Positions 56,222 through 64,000 of a DNA stretch of 64,000 nt are shown here, piece after piece. The DNA lies in contig CAVVNF010000018.1 in the NCBI GenBank assembly GCA_963749535.1, positions 134,118 through 198,117 on the forward strand, in the 5' to 3' direction. A program made the translations under genes and the position numbers. How positions within the stretch are numbered: the first letter of the stretch is position 1; each line of letters starts with the position of its first letter. Source of the stretch: Chersky-299 sp963749535. GTDB taxonomy: Bacteria; Actinomycetota; Thermoleophilia; RBG-16-64-13. The notes beneath the pieces were generated by a model, which was given only the letters and a program-made list of their open reading frames with translations, had not been told where the DNA came from and made no database searches.

Positions 56222-56770
56222 CTACATGGACGGCGAGGCTTGATTCTCCAGATAAGGGCTGAGCGCGGCCTCAGCCTCTTGGAGGCGCTGGTCGGCTGCC
56301 CACTGCGCGTCCACCAAAGCCAGCAAGGAAGCCTGATTCCCACTCTGCACCGCGTCGATCAAATACCCCAGGATCTTGACCTCGTCTCCGAAGGCTTCAA
56401 CCAACTGTACGTGCTTCTGAGTTATGCTCGCCGGCGGCGTGAACTGCTTCAACGCCAGCCAGGCCGTGCGCACCTGGACTTCATATGCCCGAGCCAGAGC
56501 GATGTAGTCTTGCGGCGTCTTCGCCTGCTCCCGGTGGACATAGAGAGCTCCGACATCTATCGGGTCGAAATATGTCTTCACCCAGTCTTCAAGTGCGGCT
56601 CTGTAGCCAGTGTCTTCTTGCGCGGCCTGCGCCGCCGCTTGCCCGGCCAGGTTGGCCGTGGTGAGGGTCGTAATGACCGGCTGGGTCGAACCGCAGCCCG
56701 CGAGGCTCAAGAGCGCACCGGTGAGCACGAGCATGGTCACCACTGGTGCCACGCACAGCCACCTTTTCAT
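56222..56770 (-). CDS. Putative lipoprotein
   Basis: The signal MKRWLCVAPVVTMLVLTGA ends in a lipobox LSLAGC. The mature part of about 150 residues is mostly helical (AAQEDTGYRAALEDWVKTYF, IALARAYEVQVRTAWLALKQ, EAFGDEVKILGYLIDAVQSG). I do not recognise the family. ATG 56770 directly precedes the signal. It lies upstream of the MFS gene on the same strand and may be co-transcribed. Confidence 0.65.
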   Translation of the reverse strand: MKRWLCVAPVVTMLVLTGALLSLAGCGSTQPVITTLTTANLAGQAAAQAAQEDTGYRAALEDWVKTYFDPIDVGALYVHREQAKTPQDYIALARAYEVQVRTAWLALKQFTPPASITQKHVQLVEAFGDEVKILGYLIDAVQSGNQASLLALVDAQWAADQRLQEAEAALSPYLENQASPSM

Positions 56771-56955
56771 CGCGGGCCCCCTTCCTGAGCACATTCAAGA
56801 CCACGGTATCGCTGTCCCTTCACTTCTTTTCGGGAAGCAGAGCGGCGAACTTTAGCGTCTTGTCCAGCCGGGGCGATAGGTGGCGCCGAACGGCTGCCAT
56901 AGTGCGGCAGGACCCGGGGGTAGCGCCCCAAACCCCGAGCGGAGGCTAAGCCACA

Positions 56956-57158
56956 CATTGATTCGGTTGGCACGTATCATCCTGGGACTCGCGGTGGGGA
57001 TATCGGCGCTTGGAGGCGGAGTCTATGCGCTGGCCGGGGCCAAGTCCATCCCCTGGGAGTGGCTCAGAGGTCGCTACGTCCTTCTATACTGTCTCACCGC
57101 CAAGGGGACGAAGATCACGACGATCGCCGCCACCCAGATGATCACCTGCCAAAGGTAG
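56956..57158 (+). pseudogene. Remnant of a small membrane protein
   Basis: The frame reads LIRLARIILGLAVGISALGG, then GVYALAGAKSIPWEWLRG, which looks like the first helix and following loop of a small multi-span membrane protein. After WLRG it loses any such character and runs into the antisense of the ABC permease end at 57074. A truncated gene at a rearrangement junction is the simplest reading, with low certainty. Confidence 0.35.
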
Positions 57159-57895
57159 TGCCACGAAGGCTGCGCGCTGAACAGGGCGCGGGCCGCACTA
57201 ACCGTCACCGACACCGGTTGCACTTTCGCGAACGCCTGGAGCCATCCCGGCATGGTGCTGATGGGCACGAACGCCGAGCTAGCGAACACCAACGGGAAGA
57301 TGGGGATGAATCCCGCCACCTGCGCAGTCTCTGGGTCTTTGACGGCCAGTCCGATCGTGGCGTAGACCCAGGAGAACGCATATCCGAAGGCCAGCACGAT
57401 GAGGACGCCGAGGAAGTCTGCGGCTGGAGTGCCATGAAAGCGGAAGCCCACCAGCGTTCCTACGATCAGCATCAGGGCTACGACCATGACGTTCCGCAGC
57501 AAGTCGGCGTTGGTGCGCCCGGCGAGAACGGCGGAGCGGGCTATAGGTAAGGTCCGCATGCGGTCGATGATGCCGCCCTTGAGGTCGTAGGCCAGGCCGA
57601 TGGAGGTGGACGCGCCGCCGAAGAGCGCCGTCTGCACGAAGATCCCTGGCATGAGGTAGTTGACGTACTGTCCCCCGGGGACCTGGATGGCGCCGCCGAA
57701 CACATAGCGGAAGAGCAACACGAACATGACCGGCTGGATGGTGGAGAACACCAGCAACTGGGGCACGCGATACAGGTGCATCACGTTGCGTTTTGTGACC
57801 GCGAGGATGTCGCTGAGGGCCACCAGGGGCGAAAAGGGCCGGGCGCCCTGGATTCGGGGCCGCGATGAAGTCCGTGCTGTTGCCGGATCGATCAT
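57074..57895 (-). CDS. ABC-2 type exporter permease (DrrB-like)
   Basis: The 273-residue protein has six hydrophobic helices and the ABC-2 signature around VQTALFGGASTSIGLAYDLK, then GGIIDRMRTLPIARSAVLAG, as in daunorubicin-type DrrB permeases. The start ATG 57895 overlaps the ATPase stop (ATGA), so the two are coupled. It probably exports a drug or lipid-like compound; the substrate is unknown. Confidence 0.88.
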   Translation of the reverse strand: MIDPATARTSSRPRIQGARPFSPLVALSDILAVTKRNVMHLYRVPQLLVFSTIQPVMFVLLFRYVFGGAIQVPGGQYVNYLMPGIFVQTALFGGASTSIGLAYDLKGGIIDRMRTLPIARSAVLAGRTNADLLRNVMVVALMLIVGTLVGFRFHGTPAADFLGVLIVLAFGYAFSWVYATIGLAVKDPETAQVAGFIPIFPLVFASSAFVPISTMPGWLQAFAKVQPVSVTVSAARALFSAQPSWHYLWQVIIWVAAIVVIFVPLAVRQYRRT

Positions 57896-58902
57896 GCCGC
57901 CCTCCTTCTCCCGCGCCGACGACGACCCGCCGACGGCACCGGCGGCGCGCCGGCCACGTCCGTGGCGGCGTGGCCGGTGACTGCCAGGAATACGTCGTCG
58001 AGGGACGGCCGATGCAGTGAAATGTCCTCGAGCGCGATGCCGGCCTCGTCCAGGCGGCGGGCCGCCACCATGAGCGTGAGGGCGCCCTCACGGGTGGGCA
58101 CCGAGATGCGCCGCTGTGCGACATCGACTAGGGGGGCGGTCCCTGGGTCGAGGTTCGACATGATCTCCGTCGCCTGTTCGAAGGAGGAACTCTTTCCTAC
58201 CTCGATCTCGAGACGGTCGCCGCCCAAACGGTCCTTGAGTTCGCTGGAGGTGCCTTCCGCGATCACCTTGCCGGCGTCCATCACCACGATCCTGTGGGCG
58301 AGGCGGTCTGCCTCGTCGAGGTACTGGGTGGTCAGTAGCACGGTGGTCCCGTCGGTGACCAACCCCTCGATGAACTGCCACAGGTCGATGCGGGAGCGCG
58401 GGTCCAGCCCCGTGGTCGGCTCGTCCAGTATGAGGACGGGGGGCCTAGCCACGAGGCTTGCGCCAACGTCGAGGCGGCGCCGCATGCCGCCGGAGTACGT
58501 CTTCACCAGCCGGTTGCCGGCCTCCGCGAGGTCGAATAGCTCGAGAACTTCCTGGGCCCTGGTGTGGCGCACCGGCTTGGTGAGGTGGTATAGATGCCCC
58601 ACCAACTCCAGGTTTTCACGGCCGGTCAGATTCTCGTCCACAGCCGCGAATTGGCCGGCCAATCCGATCACCGATCGGAGGGCATTCGCTTGCTTGACCA
58701 CATCGTAGCCTGCGACGCGCGCCCAGCCCGCGTCGGGTTTGAGCAGAGTGGCAAGCACACGCACCAGTGTGGTCTTTCCCGCCCCGTTGGGCCCGAGCAG
58801 CGCCAAAACCTTGCCGGTCTCCGCAATCAGATCCACCCCAGCCAGTGCCAAGGTCTGGCCGAAGGCCTTCCTCACTCCCTGAGCCTCGATCATCACATCC
58901 AC
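57892..58902 (-). CDS. ABC exporter ATP-binding protein (DrrA-like)
   Basis: The 336-residue ATPase has Walker A LLGPNGAGKTTLVRVLATLL, signature KTYSGGMRRRLDVGASLV, Walker B VLILDEPTTGLDPRSR and the DrrA-type segment GLAGQFAAVDENLTGRENLE. A C-terminal regulatory region follows, ending in an Arg-rich tail. GTG 58902 is the start. It is coupled to the permease gene downstream. Confidence 0.92.
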   Translation of the reverse strand: MDVMIEAQGVRKAFGQTLALAGVDLIAETGKVLALLGPNGAGKTTLVRVLATLLKPDAGWARVAGYDVVKQANALRSVIGLAGQFAAVDENLTGRENLELVGHLYHLTKPVRHTRAQEVLELFDLAEAGNRLVKTYSGGMRRRLDVGASLVARPPVLILDEPTTGLDPRSRIDLWQFIEGLVTDGTTVLLTTQYLDEADRLAHRIVVMDAGKVIAEGTSSELKDRLGGDRLEIEVGKSSSFEQATEIMSNLDPGTAPLVDVAQRRISVPTREGALTLMVAARRLDEAGIALEDISLHRPSLDDVFLAVTGHAATDVAGAPPVPSAGRRRRGRRRAA

Positions 58903-59304
58903 GGTGATAGCACCCCCAGTTATGAAACAGAACGGTAGCGTTCCTGAGTAGACGTGGTAACGAGACGATCTCTTACTCGTACGATCTCTTGCCCGCTCAC
59001 TCTCTTACCCACTCACGGCTTCGGTGTAAGCGTCCGAGTGAAGAAAAGCGAAGCGACCGGAAGCCGCCCAACCGGCGCGGTCTGGGTTGGTACACTGGGC
59101 CGATGGAACCGATCGCCCAGACGACCGAACGGCACCACGACGTGGACTGGCTGCGCAGCCTGGTGATTAAGCGAACCGCTGTTACCCGGTTACTTTTTGG
59201 ATTGCGGTTACGCAGGGCGGGTGCCGGGAAGAAAGCGCTAGCGGGGGTTTGATCCCGAGCGTGCGCGCGTGGGTCTGCGGGCCTCGGACTGAAAAAGGAG
59301 TGTC
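58903..59304. other. Intergenic region, about 400 bases
   Basis: It lies between the divergent ABC and aldo/keto reductase genes. Around 58962-59011 three short imperfect repeats of a gatctcttactc-like unit occur. A 49-codon frame begins at ATG 59103 (MEPIAQTTERHHDVDW) but has no family match I know. No clear promoter hexamers were found. Confidence 0.4.
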
Positions 59305-60462
59305 ATGCTGTACCGTTCATTTGGCCGCACCGGCGAAGAGGTGTCCATCTTGGGCTTTGGCTGCATGCGCCTGCCGATCCTGGAGGGCAAGCGTGACCAT
59401 ATCGACGTGCCGCTCGCGACACGGATGCTGCACTACGCTGTCGACCACGGGGTCAATTACGTCGACACCGCCTTCCCCTACCACGGAACCTCCTTCCAGG
59501 CTCCGGGTATGAGCGAGACCTTCGTGGGGGAGGCACTTGCCGGCGGTTACCGCGACCGGGTAATACTCGCCACCAAGCTGCCGCCTTGGGTGGTGGAGAC
59601 ACGGGCCGATATGGATTCCGTGCTCGCCGGTCAGCTGGAAAGACTCCGCACCGATCACGTGGATTGTTATCTCCTGCACGGCCTCCACGAAGCCACCTGG
59701 CAGAAGATGCGCGACGTGGGCGCGCTCGAGTTCCTGGACGCCGCGCTCGCCGACGGCAGGATCCGTTATGCCGGGTTCTCCTTCCACGACAAGGTGCCGC
59801 TGTTCAAGAAGATCGTGGACTCTTACGACTGGGCGTTCTGCCAAATGCAGTACAACTACATGGACGAACAATACCAGGCCGGTCTCGAGGGTCTGCGCTA
59901 CGCGTCGGACCGCGGCATCGGAGTGGTGGTGATGGAGCCGCTCAAAGGTGGTCGCCTCGCCGGGCGTGTTCCTGCCGAGATACAAGCTTTGTGGGACGAA
60001 GCCACCGTGAAACGCTCGCCGTCGGACTGGGCCCTTCGTTATGTGTGGAACGACCCCGGGGTTTCGACGGTGCTGAGCGGCATGGGTGCCATGGAGCAGG
60101 TGGTCGCGAACGTCGCGGCGACCGAAGGAGCGATGCCGGGATCGCTCACCGCCGACGAGTTGCGGCTCATCGGGAAGGTGCGAGAGGCCTACAGGGCAAG
60201 GACAGTGGTGGACTGCACCGCCTGTGGATACTGTCTGCCCTGTCCGTCGGGCATCAACATCCCGGTGGTGCTCGGGGAGCTCAACGACGCTTCCCTGTTC
60301 GACGACTTCACCGCGGAGAAGGCCTCCTATCAGATCGGGTTGGAGCTCAAGACGAGCACCAAGGCGTCCAGCTGCACGCGGTGCGGGCAGTGTGAGGAGG
60401 CGTGCCCGCAGAACGTGCCGGTGGCCGACAAACTCGAGGACGCCGTTCGACTCTTCGAGTAG
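59305..60462 (+). CDS. Aldo/keto reductase with C-terminal 4Fe-4S ferredoxin domain
   Basis: The 385-residue protein has an AKR barrel (YRSFGRTGEEVSILGFGCMR, YVDTAFPYHG with catalytic Asp/Tyr region, VDCYLLHGLHEATWQKM) followed by two Cys clusters, DCTACGYCLPCPSGINIP and CTRCGQCEEACPQNVPV. This combined architecture is common in anaerobes. Electron partner and substrate are unknown. ATG 59305 follows aaaaaggagtgtc. It precedes an SDR gene on the same strand. Confidence 0.92.
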   Translation: MLYRSFGRTGEEVSILGFGCMRLPILEGKRDHIDVPLATRMLHYAVDHGVNYVDTAFPYHGTSFQAPGMSETFVGEALAGGYRDRVILATKLPPWVVETRADMDSVLAGQLERLRTDHVDCYLLHGLHEATWQKMRDVGALEFLDAALADGRIRYAGFSFHDKVPLFKKIVDSYDWAFCQMQYNYMDEQYQAGLEGLRYASDRGIGVVVMEPLKGGRLAGRVPAEIQALWDEATVKRSPSDWALRYVWNDPGVSTVLSGMGAMEQVVANVAATEGAMPGSLTADELRLIGKVREAYRARTVVDCTACGYCLPCPSGINIPVVLGELNDASLFDDFTAEKASYQIGLELKTSTKASSCTRCGQCEEACPQNVPVADKLEDAVRLFE

Positions 60463-60649
60463 ATCTCGCGCGCGAACATCTGTGGTCCTCGCGTCGCGTT
60501 TCCCTCTCCACTCGTTCCGGGCGCGTCTCATGCGATAGCATGGAACCGTGAGAACTTGGCCGTGGGTGAGCTTTGATGCCGGTCGGGGGCGGGTTCCGAT
60601 TGCGGAAAAGCGGGTCGTTCGGGAGGTCGATCCTCAAGCCTAGACAAGG

Positions 60650-61459
60650 ATGGTGACCGTGGACCAGTACGTAGGGGCGCCGCAACGCTTGAAAGACAAG
60701 GTGGCGATCGTCACCGGGGGCGGGGGGACCAACAGTATCGGCCGGGCTATCTGCCTGCGCTACGGCGCCGAGGGTGCCAAAGTGGCAGTGCTGGACGTCA
60801 ACGCGGCCGGCGCGGCCCGGGTGGCCGACGAGGTCAAAGCGGCCGGCGGGGACGCGATCGCGATCGCCTGCGACATAACCGACCTGGCTCAATGCGAGGC
60901 GGCTGCCAAACAGGTGGCTGTCGCGTGGAACGGGCGGATCGACATCCTGGTGAATAACGCGGCCTTTTTCGGGACCATGGGCGCCTGGAAGCCCTTCAAC
61001 AAATGGTCTGTGGAGGAGTGGGACAACATGCAGTCCGTGAATGTGCGGGGTATGTGGTTCATGGTGAGGGCCGTCTTCCCCTATATGAAGGAGCAGAAGT
61101 ACGGCAAAGTCATCAATCTCAGCTCCTCGACCTTCTTTGAGGGCGTGCCCGGGTTCATACACTACACCTCGAGTAAAGGTGGAGTGATCGGATTCACCAG
61201 ATCGATCGGCAAAGAACTGGGCGAATTCGGCATTCGGGTGAACGCTCTGGCGCCTGGCTTCACCCTGTCCGACGCTCAGCTTGAGTTGACCAAAGACGCT
61301 CAGGCCTGGTACGAAGTCAACCGCGACAAGCAGGCCATCAAGGAACGCAACGAGGTACCCGCAGATCTCGCCGGACCGGCTTTCTTCCTAGCCTCTGAGG
61401 ACAGCGATTTCATGAGTTGCCAGACCGTCCTGGTCGACGGTGGCCTGAACATGCACTAA
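60650..61459 (+). CDS. Short-chain dehydrogenase/reductase
   Basis: The 269-residue protein has the NAD(P)-binding glycine motif VAIVTGGGGTNSIGRAICL, ILVNNAAFFG, the catalytic Ser in VINLSSSTFFEG and YTSSKGG (Tyr/Lys), and a C-terminal DFMSCQTVLVDGGLNMH. This is a classical SDR of the 3-oxoacyl-reductase/glucose dehydrogenase type; the substrate is not defined. A GC-rich 14-bp hairpin follows its stop. Confidence 0.92.
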   Translation: MVTVDQYVGAPQRLKDKVAIVTGGGGTNSIGRAICLRYGAEGAKVAVLDVNAAGAARVADEVKAAGGDAIAIACDITDLAQCEAAAKQVAVAWNGRIDILVNNAAFFGTMGAWKPFNKWSVEEWDNMQSVNVRGMWFMVRAVFPYMKEQKYGKVINLSSSTFFEGVPGFIHYTSSKGGVIGFTRSIGKELGEFGIRVNALAPGFTLSDAQLELTKDAQAWYEVNRDKQAIKERNEVPADLAGPAFFLASEDSDFMSCQTVLVDGGLNMH

Positions 61460-61472
61460 AGCGGCGGCTACC

Positions 61473-61503
61473 GCGGGTCTGTCCGCGAGGCGGACAGACC
61501 CGC
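61473..61503 (+). terminator. Perfect 14-bp hairpin after the SDR gene
   Basis: gcgggtctgtccgc (61473-61486) and gcggacagacccgc (61490-61503) pair exactly around gag. It starts 13 bases after the SDR stop and ends 9 bases before the next start codon. There is no T-run, so it may stop transcription weakly or mask the next ribosome site. Confidence 0.55.
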
Positions 61504-61512
61504 CGGGGGTCC

Positions 61513-62522
61513 ATGGTGGAGTCGTTCATCAGGAAAGCAGCGTCGCGCGACGACGTGCGAGAGTTGGTCCGGCTGGCTTGGGCGTATGGCGGCACGGATA
61601 ACGACGCCGATGTCGCAATGGAACTGGAAGCTGTCGCGAGACGGCTCCGGGCCGGGGGCAAGTGGCATGATCTTGACTATATGCTCAATCTTCCGGCCAA
61701 CCGCGGGATAGCTACGGTGGTCTCCGCAGTGGTTGACCAGTTGATCGCTGGTCGAGCGCATGTGGGGCCAGCGGTGGTCCAGGTTGCCCGTCCCGGGAGC
61801 AGAGAGGCTAAGCTGCGGGCGATCCGCGTGCTCGATGGGATCGGCGAGCCACGCCTTGCAGCGGAGTTGCGTAGTCGGCTCCAGGACCGGCTCGTAACGG
61901 TCGCCCCGGTGGCCCAGCCTTGGTCTCAGGGTCCATATGCCGGCTCCGCGCCGCCCGGCTATGCCGGCTCCGCGCCGCCCGGCTACGCCGGTGGTTTCTT
62001 CGTGGCGTCCGCGAGCGCCCCGGCAGATCAAGAGTACACGGCCCCATACGCGCCGCCCGCTTATCCGGCCCGGGTTGCCATGCCGTACCCGGTCAGTCCA
62101 GTGGCGGGCTACCCCGTGTACCCGCTGGTGCAATACCCGGTGGCCTGTCGGGGGCGCGCCCCAGTGCCGGCAAGGGACCCCTAGCCGCGTTCATCGTCTC
62201 GCTGATTAGCCTCGTCGTACTGCCGCTTGTCGCCAGCGTCTCCTGGGGGACATGGTCCACGTCGGGTGGGGCTGCCTTCGGGTTTCGGTATCCACACGAG
62301 TTGATTGTAGGCCTTGTCTGTCTGGTTCTGGCGATTCCGGGCCCGATCATCTACTGGTGGATCTTTCGGAGGTCGCGTGGATTCTCCGGGCACGGTCTTG
62401 CCACGGCGGCGTTGATCATGGGGATCCTTTGCTTTTTGAGACTGGCGTTCAATCTCGGCATCGAATGGGCTGTCGTGCCGGCGGTACTGTCTCCGGGCCT
62501 CACGCCCATCGGTCCGTTTTAG
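61513..62522 (+). CDS. Membrane protein with N-terminal helical domain and Pro/Gly/Tyr repeats, one frameshift
   Basis: The N-terminal ~130 residues are helical (IRKAASRDDVRELVRLAWAY, GIATVVSAVVDQLIAGRAHV) and could be a HEAT-like repeat fold. A Pro/Gly/Tyr/Ala-rich linker follows (SAPPGYAGSAPPGYAG). Near 62155 the frame changes, then three or four membrane helices follow (LAAFIVSLISLVVLPLVASV, ELIVGLVCLVLAIPGPIIYW), with an RRSRGFSGHGLATAALIMGI loop like DUF4190 proteins. ATG 61513 is the start. The function is unknown. Confidence 0.6.
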
Positions 62523-62585
62523 CCGAGCCTCCCCGATTGCGCGCACCTCCCAGGGGTAGGGCCTCGCGCCGCCTGGCCGGCGTCG

Positions 62586-63034
62586 TTACTCGGAAACCTC
62601 GAGCAGGTCGAAACCAGTGCCCGGGTCCGTCTTTCGCACGGCCCGGGTGCCAAGGATCTCGACCAGGACGACCTCGCCCACCAGCCACGTCTTCAGCCCG
62701 GCCCGGGTGCAGCCCACCGTAGCCCCGCCTTCCCTGCCGGAGGCGGCGTGCATGTGCAGCAGAGGCACGCCAGCCTCGTTCGGGAAGATAGTGCCCACCG
62801 CGAATGCCTCGTGGATTCCCCCGAGGGTGTAAACCAGGGGGTGACGGCGTCCTCGCGCTCGGCATCTGGGCCGACCACCACCTGACTGTCGCTTGCCACT
62901 CCGCCGACATAGTAGGCAAGAGCCCGGGTGATTCCATGCTCCCGGGCGAACGCTTCCAGCGTGTCGTTGAGTATCTCGCCGTCCTCCAGTCGCAGTACGA
63001 ACACGCGGCCGATACTACCTTCGCTGTATTTCAA
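62586..63034 (-). CDS. PCC/DUF296 domain protein, one frameshift
   Basis: It shows SIGRVFVLRLEDGEILNDTL, REHGITRALAYYVGGVASDS and PLLHMHAASGREGGATVGCT, then GLKTWLVGEVVLVEILG, the PCC (DUF296) fold found alone in bacteria and in plant AT-hook proteins. The conserved His pair is in HMHAA. A missing c in gtcaccccctgg (near 62840) splits the reading frame. TTG 63034 is chosen because ggagg lies five bases upstream and it begins KYSEGSIGRVFVL. Bacterial members have no settled function. Confidence 0.8.
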
Positions 63035-63326
63035 GACGCCTCCATGACTTTGGGAAACCGACAAGGTTTAGCGATCGAGAAGCATGCGTACATAGTACCC
63101 ACGAGTCCCGAGAGACGTAGCGCGTCTTCCGGAGAGTCCAGAAGGGCTGGTGTGGAGGAAACCCGGAAACAAAACACCGGGAAAGTACCGTGAAACACCA
63201 TGCAGATGGGCCTCGATGGCGGAGGTATGCGGGTCACTTGGGGCTCGTACTTTTGTTTGAGGGCCGATCTGGGTACAGGGCCATCACTCGTTTGTGCGAA
63301 GCTCGACAACTCGAGGAGGTCTTGTG

Positions 63327-63491
63327 ATGGGCAGGTATGAGTGTGGTTCGTGCGGTTGCGTCTACGACGAGGACGCGGGCGACGCAAGTCAAGATGTCTC
63401 TCCGGGGACGCCTTTCGAAGACCTGCCAAACGAGTGGTTGTGCCCGGAGTGCGGCTCGACCCAGGACGTATTCGAAGAGCAGGAAGAGTAA
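63327..63491 (+). CDS. Rubredoxin
   Basis: This 54-residue electron carrier has both Cys pairs that bind the single iron: YECGSCGCVYDEDAG and LCPECGSTQDVFE, plus the hallmark PGTPFEDLPNEWLCPEC. ATG 63327 has ggagg upstream. It fits an anaerobic or microaerobic organism, serving oxygen-detoxifying or other redox enzymes. Confidence 0.95.
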   Translation: MGRYECGSCGCVYDEDAGDASQDVSPGTPFEDLPNEWLCPECGSTQDVFEEQEE

Positions 63492-63558
63492 GCAAGTCTG
63501 GCGATTCTCGTAGAACCATCTGGGCCGATCTGCCAGGTGGTAATTTTCAAAGGCTTTT

Positions 63559-63590
63559 GGGGGCGGTCGCCGCTAAGGCGGGGCCGCCCT
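63559..63590 (+). terminator. Putative terminator after rubredoxin
   Basis: gggcgg...gccgc pairs with gcgg...ccgccc around a short loop, about 70 bases after the rubredoxin stop. It is preceded by tttt and followed by ttacaa, only a weak T-run. Confidence 0.4.
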
Positions 63591-63720
63591 TACAACTCGT
63601 TTCAGAATGACGCTTTGCTGTCAGGGCGCGGACAAGCTGGCGCCGACTCTTGTGCTCTGCAGGGGGAGACGCCGGCAAGCAGCTCTATCCGCTCTCGAAC
63701 GAGATCAAGGTTGGGATTGC

Positions 63721-64000
63721 CTAGGCTAGCCCGACCAGCAGTGAAATCACCACGCTTCCGAAGACGACCCACATGATGTCCACCTTAAGCCGCAGCGCGA
63801 CGAAGGCAGCCACCGCCAGCACGATCGTCCATATCTGCCAGCCTACGTTCAGACCTAGGCGCACTGTCACCGCCAGCAGCAGCCCGACGAACGAGAGTAG
63901 GATGCCGGCGATGGCTCTGTTGAAATAGCGGTTGCGCCTGAGGCGGTCGAAGTAGGGTGCCACGAACACAAGCACGACGAACGAGGGCAGGAATATGCAG
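63721..64000 (-). CDS. chrA: Chromate transporter (ChrA family), C-terminal end only
   Basis: The visible ~92 residues, open to the window edge, read IFLPSFVVLVFVAPYFDRLR, then three helices (AGILLSFVGLLLAVTVRLGL, IWTIVLAVAAFVALRLKVDI, WVVFGSVVISLLVGLA). The PSF...APYFDRLRRN segment is typical of the second half of ChrA or of a short ChrA subunit. The start is outside the window on this strand. Transport of chromate itself is not implied for all members. Confidence 0.75.
   Translation of the reverse strand, partial: CIFLPSFVVLVFVAPYFDRLRRNRYFNRAIAGILLSFVGLLLAVTVRLGLNVGWQIWTIVLAVAAFVALRLKVDIMWVVFGSVVISLLVGLA

Noticed and set aside
59103..59252. 49-codon frame upstream of the aldo/keto reductase
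   Set aside because: No clear ribosome site and no recognisable domain; mentioned only as a possibility in the intergenic entry.

Overview
This is a GC-rich bacterial chromosome segment with dense, mostly short operons on both strands. Several features point to an anaerobic or facultative Actinomycetota-like lineage: S-layer-homology (SLH) surface proteins, Thr-rich lipoprotein linkers, System I cytochrome c maturation, a tungsten-type aldehyde:ferredoxin oxidoreductase, rubredoxin, a corrinoid protein and GC-rich codon use. No rRNA or taxonomic marker is present, so this placement is an inference.

Layout. 1-4.8 kb: cytochrome c maturation operon ccmF(partial)-A-B-C-D, followed by a pyruvate-kinase-C-domain-like protein and a DUF420-like membrane protein. 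4.8-9.2 kb (minus): trehalose operon otsB-DUF5752-treT-otsA, which carries two routes to trehalose. 9.2-14.1 kb: sulfur and Fe-S genes, namely an MBL/rhodanese protein, an RRM RNA-binding protein, then tusA-dsrE-cysteine desulfurase-iscU/MIP18. 14.2-22.3 kb: an SLH protein, a YyaL/DUF255 protein, a PRC-barrel protein, a DUF2779 nuclease, and HAD, DUF3795 and GNAT proteins. 22.3-24.9 kb: a Ycf48-like/SLH/laminin-like secreted protein and a MITE-like repeat. 25-33 kb: pirin, a GntR regulator, a corrinoid protein behind a near-consensus promoter, and a complete branched-chain-amino-acid-type ABC transporter (livKGFHM). 33.6-40.5 kb: three large secreted or surface proteins built from SLH, IPT/TIG, Big-type Ig and a Cys-less sulfite-oxidase-like module, with near-identical tandem DNA repeats. 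40.5-50 kb: glycerol kinase, an esterase, TfoX-N, a DUF2807 protein, a HicBA toxin-antitoxin pair, Fpg/MutM, a C_GCAxxG protein, hypotheticals and an MFS transporter. 50-54.6 kb: AOR plus iron alcohol dehydrogenase, divergent from a hydroxyacid-oxoacid transhydrogenase-like protein. 54.8-64 kb: an MFS transporter, a lipoprotein, a DrrAB-like ABC exporter, a ferredoxin-tailed aldo/keto reductase, an SDR, a membrane protein, a PCC-domain protein, rubredoxin and a chromate-transporter end.

A striking property of the window is that many otherwise well-conserved genes are broken by single-base insertions or deletions. These are densest at 11.9-14.05 kb and 15.5-17.6 kb, while neighbouring genes are perfectly open. 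Amino-acid conservation is intact on both sides of each shift, so these look more like local consensus errors than real gene decay. The affected genes are annotated as whole loci, with the frame changes stated.

Best candidates for something new are the surface-protein cluster at 33.6-40.5 kb, the orphan corrinoid protein with its own promoter and leader ORF beside GntR and liv genes, the DUF5752 protein inside the double trehalose operon, and several perfect 14-bp hairpins placed at gene junctions.
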